Assembly (NCBI RefSeq): GCF_003946015.1
Contig: NZ_RHNU01000006.1
Span: forward strand, 1-64,000
Length of the DNA: 64,000 nt
Direction of reading: 5' to 3'
Origin: Companilactobacillus insicii
GTDB taxonomy: Bacteria > Bacillota > Bacilli > Lactobacillales > Lactobacillaceae
Within the stretch, counting starts at the first letter, position 1. Every line of letters starts with the position of its first letter. A model generated the notes under the pieces. That model had not been told where the DNA came from and made no database searches. It was given only the letters and a program-made list of their open reading frames with translations. The position numbers and the translations under genes were made by a program. Below are positions 27,077 through 35,843 of the stretch, one piece after another.

Positions 27077-27244
27077 GAGAGTGGAACAAAACATGTTCAG
27101 CTTTCGAGCATTAAGGCAAATTACCCCAGTAATCCGATTTTGGATTGCTGGAGTAATTTGTATTAAGCGGAAAAAGCTATGTTTGGTCCCACGTTTATGC
27201 TGCATGTTTAAGGACAATAATAGTTTTGTCCCAAACATTTTGTG
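27077..27244. repeat. Long palindromic repeat, full copy A
   Basis: A self-complementary element: 27081-27135 pairs with 27142-27192 around the loop GATTTT, with near-perfect inner stem (AAATTACCCCAGTAATCC against GGATTGCTGGAGTAATTT). A non-palindromic tail containing CGTTTATGCTGCATGTTTAA follows, also present in copy B at 13441-13602. It lies in the 452-base stretch between the GH18 gene and the small acidic gene. No transposase is present, so it could be a MITE-like or REP-like family. Confidence 0.7.
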
Positions 27245-27478
27245 ATGTTTGACAATTTGTAAAATCGAATATGTAAAGAATAGATGTTCAAAATACTGTA
27301 GTCGGTTGGGACAGTAATAATTATTGTGTCAAATAAAAAGCAAACAACTTATTAAATATTATTTATAACTTTATGAACTTGCAAATTAACAGTTGTTTTC
27401 ACTAAACATATGCAAATAAACGACTATAATAGAGATTGTACAATGAAAGTTGTATCAATTAGAAAGGAAGCTTTAAGT
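27245..27478 (+). promoter_or_regulatory. Non-coding stretch with promoter-like elements before the small acidic gene
   Basis: This is the rest of a gene-free region of more than 300 bases. It holds a TTGACA box at 27249-27254 with a poor TATGTA/TAAAGA -10 region, and a good -10 TATAAT at 27425-27430 with no clear -35. A long leader or small RNA is possible. I saw no riboswitch or T-box features. Confidence 0.35.
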
Positions 27479-27697
27479 ATGGCTGCAGTAGTTGAAAAAA
27501 GAAGTTTGTTAGATGAAAAAATGAGTGAAGTTTATGACTGGAGTGACTCAGATCTACCAGTTCGTGATGCCCTTTGGGATCATTTCATGGAAGCATCAAA
27601 TCACAACACTGATAAAACTGAAGCAGAAGTCAAACCTTACAATGATATGAGTAATGACGAATTGAAAGGTAAGGTTGAAGCAGTATTGAAGGCTTAA
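27479..27697 (+). CDS. Small acidic protein, function unknown
   Basis: A 72-residue soluble acidic protein. The start at 27479 is chosen for the strong AAAGGAAG at 27463-27470. The in-frame ATG at 27410 precedes the TATAAT box and is unlikely. The sequence has a helical N terminus (VVEKRSLLDEKMSEVYDWSDSDLPV), a Trp-rich middle and a C-terminal amphipathic helix (MSNDELKGKVEAVLKA). There are no Cys residues, no membrane segment and no motif I recognise. It is a monocistronic gene with a strong terminator, which suggests good expression. Confidence 0.6.
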   Translation: MAAVVEKRSLLDEKMSEVYDWSDSDLPVRDALWDHFMEASNHNTDKTEAEVKPYNDMSNDELKGKVEAVLKA

Positions 27698-27721
27698 TCA
27701 TACGACCCTTGATAATTGTTA

Positions 27722-27746
27722 ACAGACCGTAAGGTCTGTTTTTTTT
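27722..27746 (+). terminator. Rho-independent terminator of the small acidic gene
   Basis: Stem ACAGACC/GGTCTGT with loop GTAA (27722-27739) followed by seven T. Confidence 0.9.
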
Positions 27747-27760
27747 ATGTTAAAAACATT

Positions 27761-27788
27761 AAAGGACAGGCTTTTCGGCCTGTCCTTT
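27761..27788 (-). terminator. Terminator of the PEPCK-like gene
   Basis: Perfect 11-base-pair stem (27761-27771 with 27778-27788) and six-base loop, 13 bases after the leftward PEPCK-like gene. On the minus strand it is followed by a T-rich stretch. Confidence 0.8.
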
Positions 27789-27800
27789 AATATCTTAATT

Positions 27801-29495
27801 TTAGAAATTCATCAATTGATTCAATAGTTCTTTGGCTGATTCATTCAGGCTATCTTTTGATTTGTCATAACCTAGATGGGTATAAATTTCGCCCACGTAA
27901 ACTTTATCTTCATATAATTTTTTAAATACTTTGTCGATAATTGGACGAGTTTTTTCTTCTTCCTGAACTGGTCCAAAAGGATTAGCAAAGAATGTTGTAC
28001 TCATACCGACTTCGTCAGTCGTGCCAAGAGCTTTTCTCTTTCCAGAAACGAATGTTTCCTTAGCTTGAGATTCATCGGCAAATTGATGCAAGCCAATTTC
28101 AGCGTCATAGTTGTTAGCATAAACCCACATATCAATGTTGTGATGTTCAACTACGCGTTTATAGGTATTGGCTGGTAAAATTACACGAGCATTTTTCAAT
28201 TCAGGATTCAAATAAATACCACGATCCATATTATTGAAGGCAACTGAACTGCTCAAATCATCTAAACGGACAAAAGCACCCGTTTCGGTTCCTTGAGCAT
28301 AAACATTACCCTTTTCATCGAATGCAAAGCTACCCATATCATCAAAAATAGTTTCGATATCTATGATTTTATCATCAGCGACTTCTTGCAAAGCCTCAAT
28401 AGATTCGGACTTTCCGGCACCCGAATCACCGAAGAAGACAACTGATTTTGTTTTACCATTGGAAAAACTAATACGAACCATTGAACCGTGAATTGGTAGG
28501 CGGTTCTCATAGATCATGTGAAGATTGTGTAATGTTAAGCACATTTTTTTCATATAGCCAAAATATGTAGTCTTGTCATTATAAGGAACTTCACCAACCC
28601 AGATGTCGTTAATTTCATCATGATAATAGTGGGAAGTATTGCCTTCAGTCTCATCTAACCCGAATAGTAAAATTTCGTCAGGCTTTTGGCCCTTAATACT
28701 TGCTTCATCGGCCACATCGAATAAGTTAGCTAGGGCTACGCCGCTGACAAAATAGTCACGTTGGAAGTAAATATAGGCAAGACTTTCACCGATATGTGCA
28801 GGGAAGCAGAACCAGTCATTTTGTGTTCCATTGAATTTTGAAATAGGGTTATTTTCAACGGCACTGAATACACCCTCACGTTTATTAGACTTTGTGTGCA
28901 TCATCATAGGTGGACGGAGCATTAAGGTATCCAAGAAACGAATACTCTTTAGACCCTCGTATCCAGCCGGTGTTGGCCACTCAATTGATTGAGTTAATAC
29001 ACAGGCATTAGTACCAGCATTTACCTGACGATATGTACGATTTGCGAATCCTTGAACTTTTTCTTCTATGGCACGATATAAGTGTAAGACAATTTCATTG
29101 AAGTGATTGTCAATGTTCATGAAGTCGTTTTTGACGATATCACTATTGTGTTTGTTGATAAGAGAAACTCTGAAGTATGAACGATAATATGAGTATAGAT
29201 CTTCAATACTCTTTAAGATCAGGTCGTTATCATATTTCCCGTAAACATCTTTATTATCAATTAAAATTGCTTTCAAGGTATTGATATAATCTTTTGGATC
29301 TACTCCTTCGTAACTGTTGGTCAATGATTTTTGACTTTCGTCTAAGTAGAGCTTTACAAAATTGTAAAAGCCTTCACTATTGATCAATTGGAATATATCT
29401 TGAACGTACTCCTCGTTATAGTTGATAACTGCTACCGAACGATCAGGATTCATATAAAATGCCCCTGATTCTACAGCATTTGATGTTTTAACCAT
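27801..29495 (-). CDS. Divergent ATP-type PEP carboxykinase-like protein
   Basis: A 564-residue cytoplasmic protein. The segment MKKMCLTLHNLHMIYENRLPIHGSM aligns with the PckA stretch that holds the metal-binding Lys and His, and FDDMGSFAFDEKGNVYAQG aligns with its DDEHGW region. The P-loop near residue 360 reads GDSGAGKSE, which looks more like HPr kinase than the GLSGTGKTT of PckA. The N-terminal 150 residues are unlike classical PckA. It therefore belongs to the PEPCK/HPrK superfamily. It may interconvert oxaloacetate and PEP, or it may be another kinase. It is monocistronic, with AAGGAG at its start, beside tRNA-Asn and a two-component system. Confidence 0.6.
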   Translation of the reverse strand: MVKTSNAVESGAFYMNPDRSVAVINYNEEYVQDIFQLINSEGFYNFVKLYLDESQKSLTNSYEGVDPKDYINTLKAILIDNKDVYGKYDNDLILKSIEDLYSYYRSYFRVSLINKHNSDIVKNDFMNIDNHFNEIVLHLYRAIEEKVQGFANRTYRQVNAGTNACVLTQSIEWPTPAGYEGLKSIRFLDTLMLRPPMMMHTKSNKREGVFSAVENNPISKFNGTQNDWFCFPAHIGESLAYIYFQRDYFVSGVALANLFDVADEASIKGQKPDEILLFGLDETEGNTSHYYHDEINDIWVGEVPYNDKTTYFGYMKKMCLTLHNLHMIYENRLPIHGSMVRISFSNGKTKSVVFFGDSGAGKSESIEALQEVADDKIIDIETIFDDMGSFAFDEKGNVYAQGTETGAFVRLDDLSSSVAFNNMDRGIYLNPELKNARVILPANTYKRVVEHHNIDMWVYANNYDAEIGLHQFADESQAKETFVSGKRKALGTTDEVGMSTTFFANPFGPVQEEEKTRPIIDKVFKKLYEDKVYVGEIYTHLGYDKSKDSLNESAKELLNQLMNF

Positions 29496-29724
29496 GTAGT
29501 AAGTTCTCCTTTCAAATTATGAGCTTAAATAATATTTTAAAACAAAACTCTTGAAACTTACACAAAAAATTAAATAAAAATTAAAATTTTCTAATAAAAG
29601 GCTGATGTGATAGTCTTTTTAGGTATAAAAAACTTTTTTATATAAACGTCAAAATAAGTAACATACACACTGTATACAACACATCAGACAAATTATCAAT
29701 AAATTGATTTTTAAATTAAAAAAA

Positions 29725-29753
29725 TTGCAATATAGTTTTAATGATGATATATT
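29725..29753 (+). promoter_or_regulatory. Promoter of tRNA-Asn
   Basis: -35 TTGCAA (29725-29730), 17-base spacer, extended -10 TGATATATT with TATATT at 29748-29753, 13 bases before the tRNA. The rest of 29496-29724 is very AT-rich with no gene seen. It should also contain the leftward promoter of the PEPCK-like gene. Confidence 0.7.
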
Positions 29754-29766
29754 CATACACATAAAT

Positions 29767-29839
29767 TGATCAGTAGTTCAGTTGGTAGAACGCGTGACTG
29801 TTAATCATGAGGTCGCTGGTTCGAGCCCAGCCTGGTCAG
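29767..29839 (+). tRNA. tRNA-Asn (anticodon GTT)
   Basis: A 73-base cloverleaf. Acceptor TGATCAG pairs with CTGGTCA, D stem GTTC/GAAC, anticodon stem CGTGA/TCATG with loop CTGTTAA (anticodon GTT), T stem GCTGG/CCAGC with TTCGAGC, discriminator G. The CCA end is not encoded. Confidence 0.95.
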
Positions 29840-29843
29840 TAAA

Positions 29844-29877
29844 AGCGAGTCCACAGTGAGTGGACTCGCTTTTTTTA
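29844..29877 (+). terminator. Terminator of tRNA-Asn
   Basis: Perfect 11-base-pair stem AGCGAGTCCAC/GTGGACTCGCT (29844-29854, 29860-29870) followed by seven T. It abuts the end of the leftward response regulator gene. Confidence 0.92.
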
Positions 29878-30711
29878 CTACTCTTTACTCTCTTCAACTA
29901 ATCCATCGAAGAATTTTTGTAATGATACTTTGCCACCGGTACTACGCTTGTTTTCCAGAAATAGCATTTCATTTCGCACATTACGATATTCGTACAACAT
30001 GTTGGAGTACTCTACAACTATTTCATCACCGAGATTGTCGATTGAGATATTTGCAAGATTAGTCAATCCTGTTTTAACCGAACGACGTATTCGTTGTAAA
30101 AGAACTTTGCGTTCTTGATCATTTATATTATATTCGTCCTCTAAGTTAACTTCGCTAAAACTTAGTTTTTTAGTAGTCATAATTTGAGCTAGTGACATTA
30201 TGTCGGAAGCTCCTTTTTCGGAAGAAATTCCGAGATAAGTCAAAATGGATCTCACTTTTTCTTTTTGTTTGTGACCGTCATCAACTGGAGTGGCGGGAGA
30301 GTTACCACCGATCAAAGATTGAATGCTAGATAATTTTCGTTCCATTTGAATGTTTTGCGTTACTTTTTCGACAACAGTTTTGACTTCAATCATATTGATT
30401 GGTTTGTCGATGAAGAATTCGATACCAGCTTCATACGCTTGTTCACGTAAGTCGTTATCACGTACCTGAGAGATCATAATGAACTTTAGACTATTTTTTG
30501 ATTGTTTAAGTTTCTTAATTAATTCGATACCACTAATGTGAGGCATTAGTAAATCTACCAATACTATATCGACATCCAACAACATGATTTCTGACAGTGC
30601 TTTTTCAGCATCAGTTGAAATACCTACTACGTTATTATTCATGTTTTTATCAATAATACGATGCAAGATCATAGTGACCGATTTATCATCATCCACAATA
30701 TAAAAATTCAT
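29878..30711 (-). CDS. GlnL/YcbB-type response regulator
   Basis: A 277-residue regulator. The receiver domain (1-120) has IVDDDKS, a phosphorylatable Asp in VLVDLLMPHISG and the Lys in FIDKPIN. The C-terminal half (from about 150: VRSILTYLGISSEKGASDIMSLAQIM) matches the YcbB DNA-binding domain of Bacillus GlnL. Its start overlaps the kinase stop by four bases. GlnL-type proteins control amino-acid transport or catabolism. Here the divergent arcB-arcC-permease genes are the obvious candidate targets, which is an inference from position. Confidence 0.8.
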   Translation of the reverse strand: MNFYIVDDDKSVTMILHRIIDKNMNNNVVGISTDAEKALSEIMLLDVDIVLVDLLMPHISGIELIKKLKQSKNSLKFIMISQVRDNDLREQAYEAGIEFFIDKPINMIEVKTVVEKVTQNIQMERKLSSIQSLIGGNSPATPVDDGHKQKEKVRSILTYLGISSEKGASDIMSLAQIMTTKKLSFSEVNLEDEYNINDQERKVLLQRIRRSVKTGLTNLANISIDNLGDEIVVEYSNMLYEYRNVRNEMLFLENKRSTGGKVSLQKFFDGLVEESKE

Positions 30712-32006
30712 TCGGCATGTTCCTCCTGAAGTAGTTTGTTCTTATTAAGTGTAACTTTGAAATTAGTCCCCTTGTTTAATTTTGAATCAACTTTAATGGT
30801 TCCGTCAAACTGTTCTTTTACTAATAATGCCACATGGGATAGACCAATTCCACGATAAACATCTCCGGATGCATTAAACTTAGTCGTGAATCCTGGCTGA
30901 AAAATCATATCTTTGGTTTCTTCATCCATACCAATTCCGTTATCGGAAACATTTAAAATTACTTGGTTATTTTTATCCTCGACAGTCAATCTGACTAAAC
31001 CATTCGGTTTATTGTCCAAAGCGTCGACTGCGTTAAATATTAAGTTAGAAATAATGGATACTAAGTAGTAGTGATTAGGAATGACCAAATCGAGATTATT
31101 TTTTACCTCTATAACAACATTGGGATTTTTTTGTTTAATGGACTCACGAATGTAGTTGGTAATAACCTTTAAAACATCGCTTAGCATCATTGGCATATCA
31201 TTATCAGATCCGAAGTAATCTCCTAAACCTCGAATGACGTTTTGATAATCTTTTTTGATTTCGTGAACATCACGAGCTATATCAAGAGCCATATCTTGTT
31301 GTTTTGGATCGGCATGTTCATTGTGCAAGTCTTGATTTAACAAGTAGGCATTTTTCATAACATTTTCTATCTCAGATATGTTTTTTCTCATAAAATAAAC
31401 TTCGCTTTTGACTGAAGCAGCAATCCAAATGAATTGATAGTAACGTTGTTCATGCTTTTCTTGTCGAACCATTAGTGTGAAGTAATGATATAGGAAGGCG
31501 AGAAGACAACTAATAATTGTTCTAACTAAAGCGGTAATGAAGATAATTTGGAATAATCTATAAGTATAGTGCGAGAAGTCAGTTAATAAACTTATTTCAA
31601 AGAAGTTAGCTACGTAATCGCAGATTAGAATTGTTAGGAAAAAGGAACTATTATTACGAACACCACGACGCCAATATAAAAAATAATAAATAATTCCATA
31701 AGTAATGTAGAAAACCATGTCGGTAATAACAAATTGAATGATTTTTTCGATACTGCCATCATGACTAATGAATAGTAGAAGACCTCTGAAGATAGGTGAA
31801 GCCATCGCAATACAAAATGAGAGTTTGATAGGATTCAAATCGTCATTAAAATATAAAAATATTGGTAAAAGTAATGCGGCTAAAGTTAATATAAATCCTG
31901 GTGCATAAATTTGAAAATTAACTTGTGATGCCAAAGCGATGGAAGTGGCTGCTATCAGGGTTCTACGCCATCTTCCCTGCATAATAAAATTATTACTTGT
32001 AAACAA
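30708..32006 (-). CDS. GlnK-like sensor histidine kinase
   Basis: A 432-residue kinase. About six hydrophobic segments fill residues 12-185. A dimerisation helix with DVHEIKKDYQNVI supplies the likely phospho-His, and the ATPase domain shows the N box NLIFNAVDAL, DNGIGM, FQPGFTTK and GIGLSH. The chosen start is a TTG at 32006 because a strong GGAGGTG lies seven bases upstream. The next in-frame ATG (31982) is 31 bases from that site. There is no extracellular loop of size, so the signal is probably sensed in the membrane or cytoplasm. It pairs with the GlnL-type regulator. Confidence 0.8.
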   Translation of the reverse strand: MFTSNNFIMQGRWRRTLIAATSIALASQVNFQIYAPGFILTLAALLLPIFLYFNDDLNPIKLSFCIAMASPIFRGLLLFISHDGSIEKIIQFVITDMVFYITYGIIYYFLYWRRGVRNNSSFFLTILICDYVANFFEISLLTDFSHYTYRLFQIIFITALVRTIISCLLAFLYHYFTLMVRQEKHEQRYYQFIWIAASVKSEVYFMRKNISEIENVMKNAYLLNQDLHNEHADPKQQDMALDIARDVHEIKKDYQNVIRGLGDYFGSDNDMPMMLSDVLKVITNYIRESIKQKNPNVVIEVKNNLDLVIPNHYYLVSIISNLIFNAVDALDNKPNGLVRLTVEDKNNQVILNVSDNGIGMDEETKDMIFQPGFTTKFNASGDVYRGIGLSHVALLVKEQFDGTIKVDSKLNKGTNFKVTLNKNKLLQEEHAE

Positions 32007-32043
32007 GTGTAAACACCTCCAGAAAATAATTTATAAAGAAATT

Positions 32044-32070
32044 TGAAGTTCTATGAAGTTTTGTGAATAC
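32044..32070. promoter_or_regulatory. Tandem 10-bp direct repeats in the kinase/arcB divergent region
   Basis: TGAAGTT at 32044 and 32054, and TGAATAC at 32064, recur at exactly one helical turn. Direct repeats of this spacing suit a response regulator such as the adjacent GlnL-type protein. GTGAATACGCTTACT (32063-32077), a poor cre-like match, overlaps the last unit. Confidence 0.45.
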
Positions 32071-32117
32071 GCTTACTAGAATTGGACTTGTTAAATATCG
32101 AAGGAGGAATTCACAAA

Positions 32118-33116
32118 ATGTTCAATTTACGTAATCGTAGTTTTTTGACACTATTAGACTTTACACCAAAGGAAATGGGATACCTACTAGATCTTTCTGC
32201 AGATCTTAAGAAGGCTAAGTATGCAGGTACAGAACAACAAAAACTTGCTAAGAAGAATATTGCTTTGATTTTTGAAAAATCTTCAACAAGAACTCGTTGT
32301 GCTTTCGAAGTTGCCGCTCATGATGAAGGTGCTCAAGTTACATATCTTGGCCCTACAGGTACACAAATGGGCAAGAAGGAAACTGCTAAGGATACTGCCC
32401 GTGTTCTTGGTGGAATGTTTGATGGAATCGAATATCGTGGATTCTCACAACGTACAGTAGAAACATTAGCTAAGTATTCAGGTGTTCCAGTTTGGAACGG
32501 ACTAACTGATGAAGATCACCCAACACAAGTTTTGGCTGACTTCTTAACAGCTAAGGAATGCTTAAAGAAACCTTACAACGAAATCAACTTTACATACATG
32601 GGTGATGGACGTAACAACGTTGCCAATGCTTTGATGATCGGTGCTTCAATCATGGGAATGACATTCCACTTAGTATGTCCTAAGGAATTGGATCCAGCTA
32701 AAGAATTGTTAGACAAGTGTGAAGCTATTGCTAAGAAGACTGGCGCTAAGATCATGGTTACAGATGATATCGACAAGGGTGTTCTTGGTTCAGACGTTAT
32801 CTATACTGATGTATGGGTATCAATGGGTGAACCAGATGACATCTGGAAGAAACGTATCGATCTACTACAACCATATCGTGTAACAAAGGATGTTATGGCC
32901 AAGACAAAGAATCCTAATGCTATCTTCGAACACTGTCTACCATCATTCCACAATACTGAGACAAAGATCGGTCACGAAATTTACGAGAAGTACGGTTTGA
33001 AAGAAATGGAAGTTTCTGACGAAGTCTTCGAAAGTGATCAATCAGTTGTATTCCAAGAAGCCGAAAACAGAATGCACACAATCAAAGCCGTTATGGTTGC
33101 TACATTAGGTGAATAA
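32118..33116 (+). CDS. arcB: Ornithine carbamoyltransferase, catabolic type
   Basis: A 332-residue enzyme interconverting citrulline plus phosphate with ornithine plus carbamoyl phosphate. The carbamoyl-phosphate site SSTRTR is at 55-60, HPTQ follows in [12 protein letters not shown], the ornithine loop reads DVWVSMGE (the SMG that separates it from putrescine carbamoyltransferase), and HCLPSFH is near the end. The start at 32118 has AAGGAGG. The in-frame ATG at 32082 lacks a site. It heads a unit with carbamate kinase and a YfcC-type permease, which implies ATP generation from citrulline rather than arginine synthesis. Confidence 0.93.
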   Translation: MFNLRNRSFLTLLDFTPKEMGYLLDLSADLKKAKYAGTEQQKLAKKNIALIFEKSSTRTRCAFEVAAHDEGAQVTYLGPTGTQMGKKETAKDTARVLGGMFDGIEYRGFSQRTVETLAKYSGVPVWNGLTDEDHPTQVLADFLTAKECLKKPYNEINFTYMGDGRNNVANALMIGASIMGMTFHLVCPKELDPAKELLDKCEAIAKKTGAKIMVTDDIDKGVLGSDVIYTDVWVSMGEPDDIWKKRIDLLQPYRVTKDVMAKTKNPNAIFEHCLPSFHNTETKIGHEIYEKYGLKEMEVSDEVFESDQSVVFQEAENRMHTIKAVMVATLGE

Positions 33117-33129
33117 AGGAGAAAGTAAA

Positions 33130-33152
33130 GAAAGTCTGAATTACAGGCTTTC
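33130..33152 (+). other. Intercistronic hairpin between arcB and arcC
   Basis: GAAAGTCTG (33130-33138) pairs with CAGGCTTTC (33144-33152), with no T run. It may stabilise the upstream message or tune expression rather than terminate. Confidence 0.45.
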
Positions 33153-33178
33153 ATTACTTGTTTATGGAGGATAATGAA

Positions 33179-34108
33179 ATGTCTAAAATGGTCGTAGCTC
33201 TCGGTGGAAACGCCCTAGGCAAATCTCCTGAGGAGCAATTAAAACTAGTTAAGAATACCGCTAATTCACTTGTTGGGCTAGTTGCTGCTGGTAACAAAGT
33301 TGTTATTAGTCACGGAAATGGTCCTCAAGTTGGACAAATAAATTTAGGAATGAATTACGCTGCTGAGCATGGTCAAACAGCAGCATTCCCATTCCCAGAA
33401 TGCGGAGCAATGAGCCAAGGTTACATTGGTTATCATTTACAACAAAGTCTTCAAAATGAACTTCACAGAAGAAAGATCGAAAAGGACGTTGTGTCTGTAA
33501 TAACTCAAGTTGAAGTAGACGCAGATGACTCAGCTTTCCAAAATCCAACTAAGCCAGTTGGAGCATTCTACGACCAAGCTACTGCGAAGAAATTTGAAGA
33601 TGAAAAGGGTTATACATTCGTTGAGGACGCTGGACGCGGATATCGTCGTGTTGTAGCTTCACCACTCCCAAAGGAAATTGTCGAATTGAAGAGTATCAAC
33701 GATCTGATCGAAAATGATAACTTAGTCATCGCTGGTGGCGGTGGCGGTGTTCCTGTTATTAAGAACAGTGAAGTACTTCAAGGAGTTCCAGCTGTTATTG
33801 ATAAAGACCGCTCAAGTGCTTTACTAGCTGACAAAATCAACGCAGATACATTAATTATTCTAACAGCCGTTGACTATGTATATGTAAACTTCGGCAAGGA
33901 TAATGAAAAGAAGCTAACAGAAATCAATGGAGACGAAGCCCGTAAGTATATTGACGAAGGTCAATTTGCTGCTGGAAGTATGTTGCCAAAGATTCAAGCT
34001 TGTTTGAGTTTTGTCGAAGGAAATAATAACCGCAGTGCATTGATTACATCTCTGGATCATTTAGACGATGCACTTGCTGGAAAAGTCGGCACAATCATTA
34101 AGAAGTAA
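33179..34108 (+). CDS. arcC: Carbamate kinase
   Basis: A 309-residue cytoplasmic enzyme making ATP from ADP and carbamoyl phosphate. Family blocks: [11 protein letters not shown] at the N terminus, [19 protein letters not shown], a central [17 protein letters not shown], and [16 protein letters not shown]-like nucleotide/amino-acid kinase motifs (here [13 protein letters not shown]). [11 protein letters not shown] closes the active site. The start at 33179 follows GGAGG. An in-frame ATG at 33158 precedes that site. With arcB it forms the energy-yielding end of the arginine/citrulline pathway. Confidence 0.93.
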   Translation: MSKMVVALGGNALGKSPEEQLKLVKNTANSLVGLVAAGNKVVISHGNGPQVGQINLGMNYAAEHGQTAAFPFPECGAMSQGYIGYHLQQSLQNELHRRKIEKDVVSVITQVEVDADDSAFQNPTKPVGAFYDQATAKKFEDEKGYTFVEDAGRGYRRVVASPLPKEIVELKSINDLIENDNLVIAGGGGGVPVIKNSEVLQGVPAVIDKDRSSALLADKINADTLIILTAVDYVYVNFGKDNEKKLTEINGDEARKYIDEGQFAAGSMLPKIQACLSFVEGNNNRSALITSLDHLDDALAGKVGTIIKK

Positions 34109-34115
34109 TTAATAT

Positions 34116-34147
34116 GAGGGGTGGCCTAAGACCACCTCTCTTTTTTT
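34116..34147 (+). terminator. Terminator between arcC and the permease gene
   Basis: Nine-base-pair stem GAGGGGTGG/CCACCTCTC (34116-34124, 34132-34140) followed by seven T. It lies before the permease RBS, so it probably attenuates the downstream gene. Confidence 0.75.
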
Positions 34148-34172
34148 GAGATATTTTACAGGAGATGAAATT

Positions 34173-35753
34173 ATGGGAAATGTAGGCGCAGTTAACGAAG
34201 CACCACAAGCACCAAAGAAGAAAAAATTCAAATTAAAGATGCCTGGTGCCTTTGTTATTCTGTTTATTTTGACAATTGTTGCTGTTATAGCAACATGGAC
34301 CATTCCTGCCGGGGCATATTCGAAGATGGTTTATAGTTCTTCAAGTTCCAGCTTGAAGATCACCAGCCCAACTGGGAAGGTATCCAATGTACCAGCAACT
34401 CAAAAAGAGCTCGATAAACTGGGTGTTAAAATCGATATCAAGCAATTTACATCTGGCGGTATTACCGACGCTGTTTCAATCCCAAATACTTATAAAAGAT
34501 TGAAGCAAAAACCAGCTCAAGTAGGTGCAATAACCAAAAGTATGGTTCAAGGTACGATTGAAGCCGTTGATATTATGGTCTTCATTTTCGTACTTGGTGG
34601 TTTAATAGGTGTTGTAAAAGCGAGTGGTGCTTTTGAATCAGGACTAATGGCGTTGACCAAAAAGACTAAGGGACATGAATTTCTGTTGATCTTTATGGTT
34701 TCTATCCTAATGGTTCTTGGTGGAACTCTTTGTGGTATTGAAGAGGAAGCTGTTGCGTTCTATCCAATCTTAGTTCCTATCTTTATTGCCATGGGATATG
34801 ATTCAATTGTATCAGTAGGTGCAATATTCCTTTCAAGTTCCATTGGTACTTGTTTTTCAACAATTAACCCATTCTCAGCTGTTATTGCCTCAAATGCTGC
34901 TGGTATTCCATTTACAGAAGGTATTGTCTGGCGTGCAACAGGATTAGTTATTGCCGCGATAGTTCTTGAATTTTACTTGTACTGGTACAGTAAAAAGGTC
35001 AAGGATACTCCTACATTCTCATATACATATGATGATCACGAAGAATTTAACAATATGTGGTCCGTTGAATCAAGTGATGAGAAAAAAGGTAAAAAGACAT
35101 TCTTTACATCACGTAAAAAGTTTATTTTGATTTTGTTTGTTGCCGCATTCCCAATCATGGTTTGGGGTGTTATGTCACAAGGTTGGTGGTTCCCAACAAT
35201 GGCCTCATCATTCTTGGCATTCGCTATTGTTATCATGATTCTTACAGCAACTGGCCGTTACGGTATTGGTGAAAAAGGTGTTGTTGATGCCTTTGTTAAT
35301 GGTGCTTCTAGCTTGGTCGGTGTTTCATTGATCATTGGTTTGGCACGTGGTATCAATATTGTTCTTAATAATGGATATATTTCAGATACTATTTTGCAAT
35401 ATTCATCATCATTAGTTTCACACGTAAGCGGGCCAATATTCATCATCGTTATGATGTTTATCTTCTTCGTTTTAGGATTTATCGTTCCATCATCATCAGG
35501 ATTGGCTGTCCTATCAATGCCAATTTTTGCCCCACTAGCTGATACTGTCAACATTCCTCGTTTTGCAGTTGTTACGGCTTATCAGTTCGGTCAATATGCT
35601 ATGTTATTCTTAGCACCAACCGGATTAGTTATGGCTACACTACAAATGTTGAATATGAAGTATTCACACTGGCTAAGATTCGTTTGGCCGGTAGTTGTCT
35701 TCGTATTAGTATTTGGTGGAGCACTCCTAGTTATGGAAGTTCTCTTCTCATAA
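34173..35753 (+). CDS. YfcC-family amino acid permease
   Basis: A 526-residue membrane protein with about 12 hydrophobic segments after a basic N terminus. The first helix block PGAFVILFILTIVAVIATWTIPAGAY and the late PSSSGLAVLSMPIFAPLAD are typical of the YfcC/DcuC-like group, which includes ArcD-like transporters of lactobacilli. Given arcB and arcC just upstream, it is likely an arginine or citrulline/ornithine exchanger, although the family also includes carriers of other substrates. The start at 34173 has AGGAG at 34160-34164. Confidence 0.75.
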   Translation: MGNVGAVNEAPQAPKKKKFKLKMPGAFVILFILTIVAVIATWTIPAGAYSKMVYSSSSSSLKITSPTGKVSNVPATQKELDKLGVKIDIKQFTSGGITDAVSIPNTYKRLKQKPAQVGAITKSMVQGTIEAVDIMVFIFVLGGLIGVVKASGAFESGLMALTKKTKGHEFLLIFMVSILMVLGGTLCGIEEEAVAFYPILVPIFIAMGYDSIVSVGAIFLSSSIGTCFSTINPFSAVIASNAAGIPFTEGIVWRATGLVIAAIVLEFYLYWYSKKVKDTPTFSYTYDDHEEFNNMWSVESSDEKKGKKTFFTSRKKFILILFVAAFPIMVWGVMSQGWWFPTMASSFLAFAIVIMILTATGRYGIGEKGVVDAFVNGASSLVGVSLIIGLARGINIVLNNGYISDTILQYSSSLVSHVSGPIFIIVMMFIFFVLGFIVPSSSGLAVLSMPIFAPLADTVNIPRFAVVTAYQFGQYAMLFLAPTGLVMATLQMLNMKYSHWLRFVWPVVVFVLVFGGALLVMEVLFS

Positions 35754-35761
35754 GTAAATTC

Positions 35762-35793
35762 AAAGTCATGCATGAAAAGTGTATGGCTTTTTT
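35762..35793 (+). terminator. Rho-independent terminator
   Basis: Stem AAAGTCATGCA (35762-35772) with TGTATGGCTTT (35780-35790), two G-T pairs, then a T run. It ends the arc unit. Confidence 0.75.
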
Positions 35794-35843
35794 GTTTGTA
35801 ATAGTAAAATATAACTAATTAGATACAAGGAGCCTTATAAGAA

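Noticed and set aside
32118-33116. Putrescine carbamoyltransferase of an agmatine pathway
   Set aside because: The DVWVSMGE ornithine loop is that of ornithine carbamoyltransferase, and no agmatine deiminase gene is nearby.
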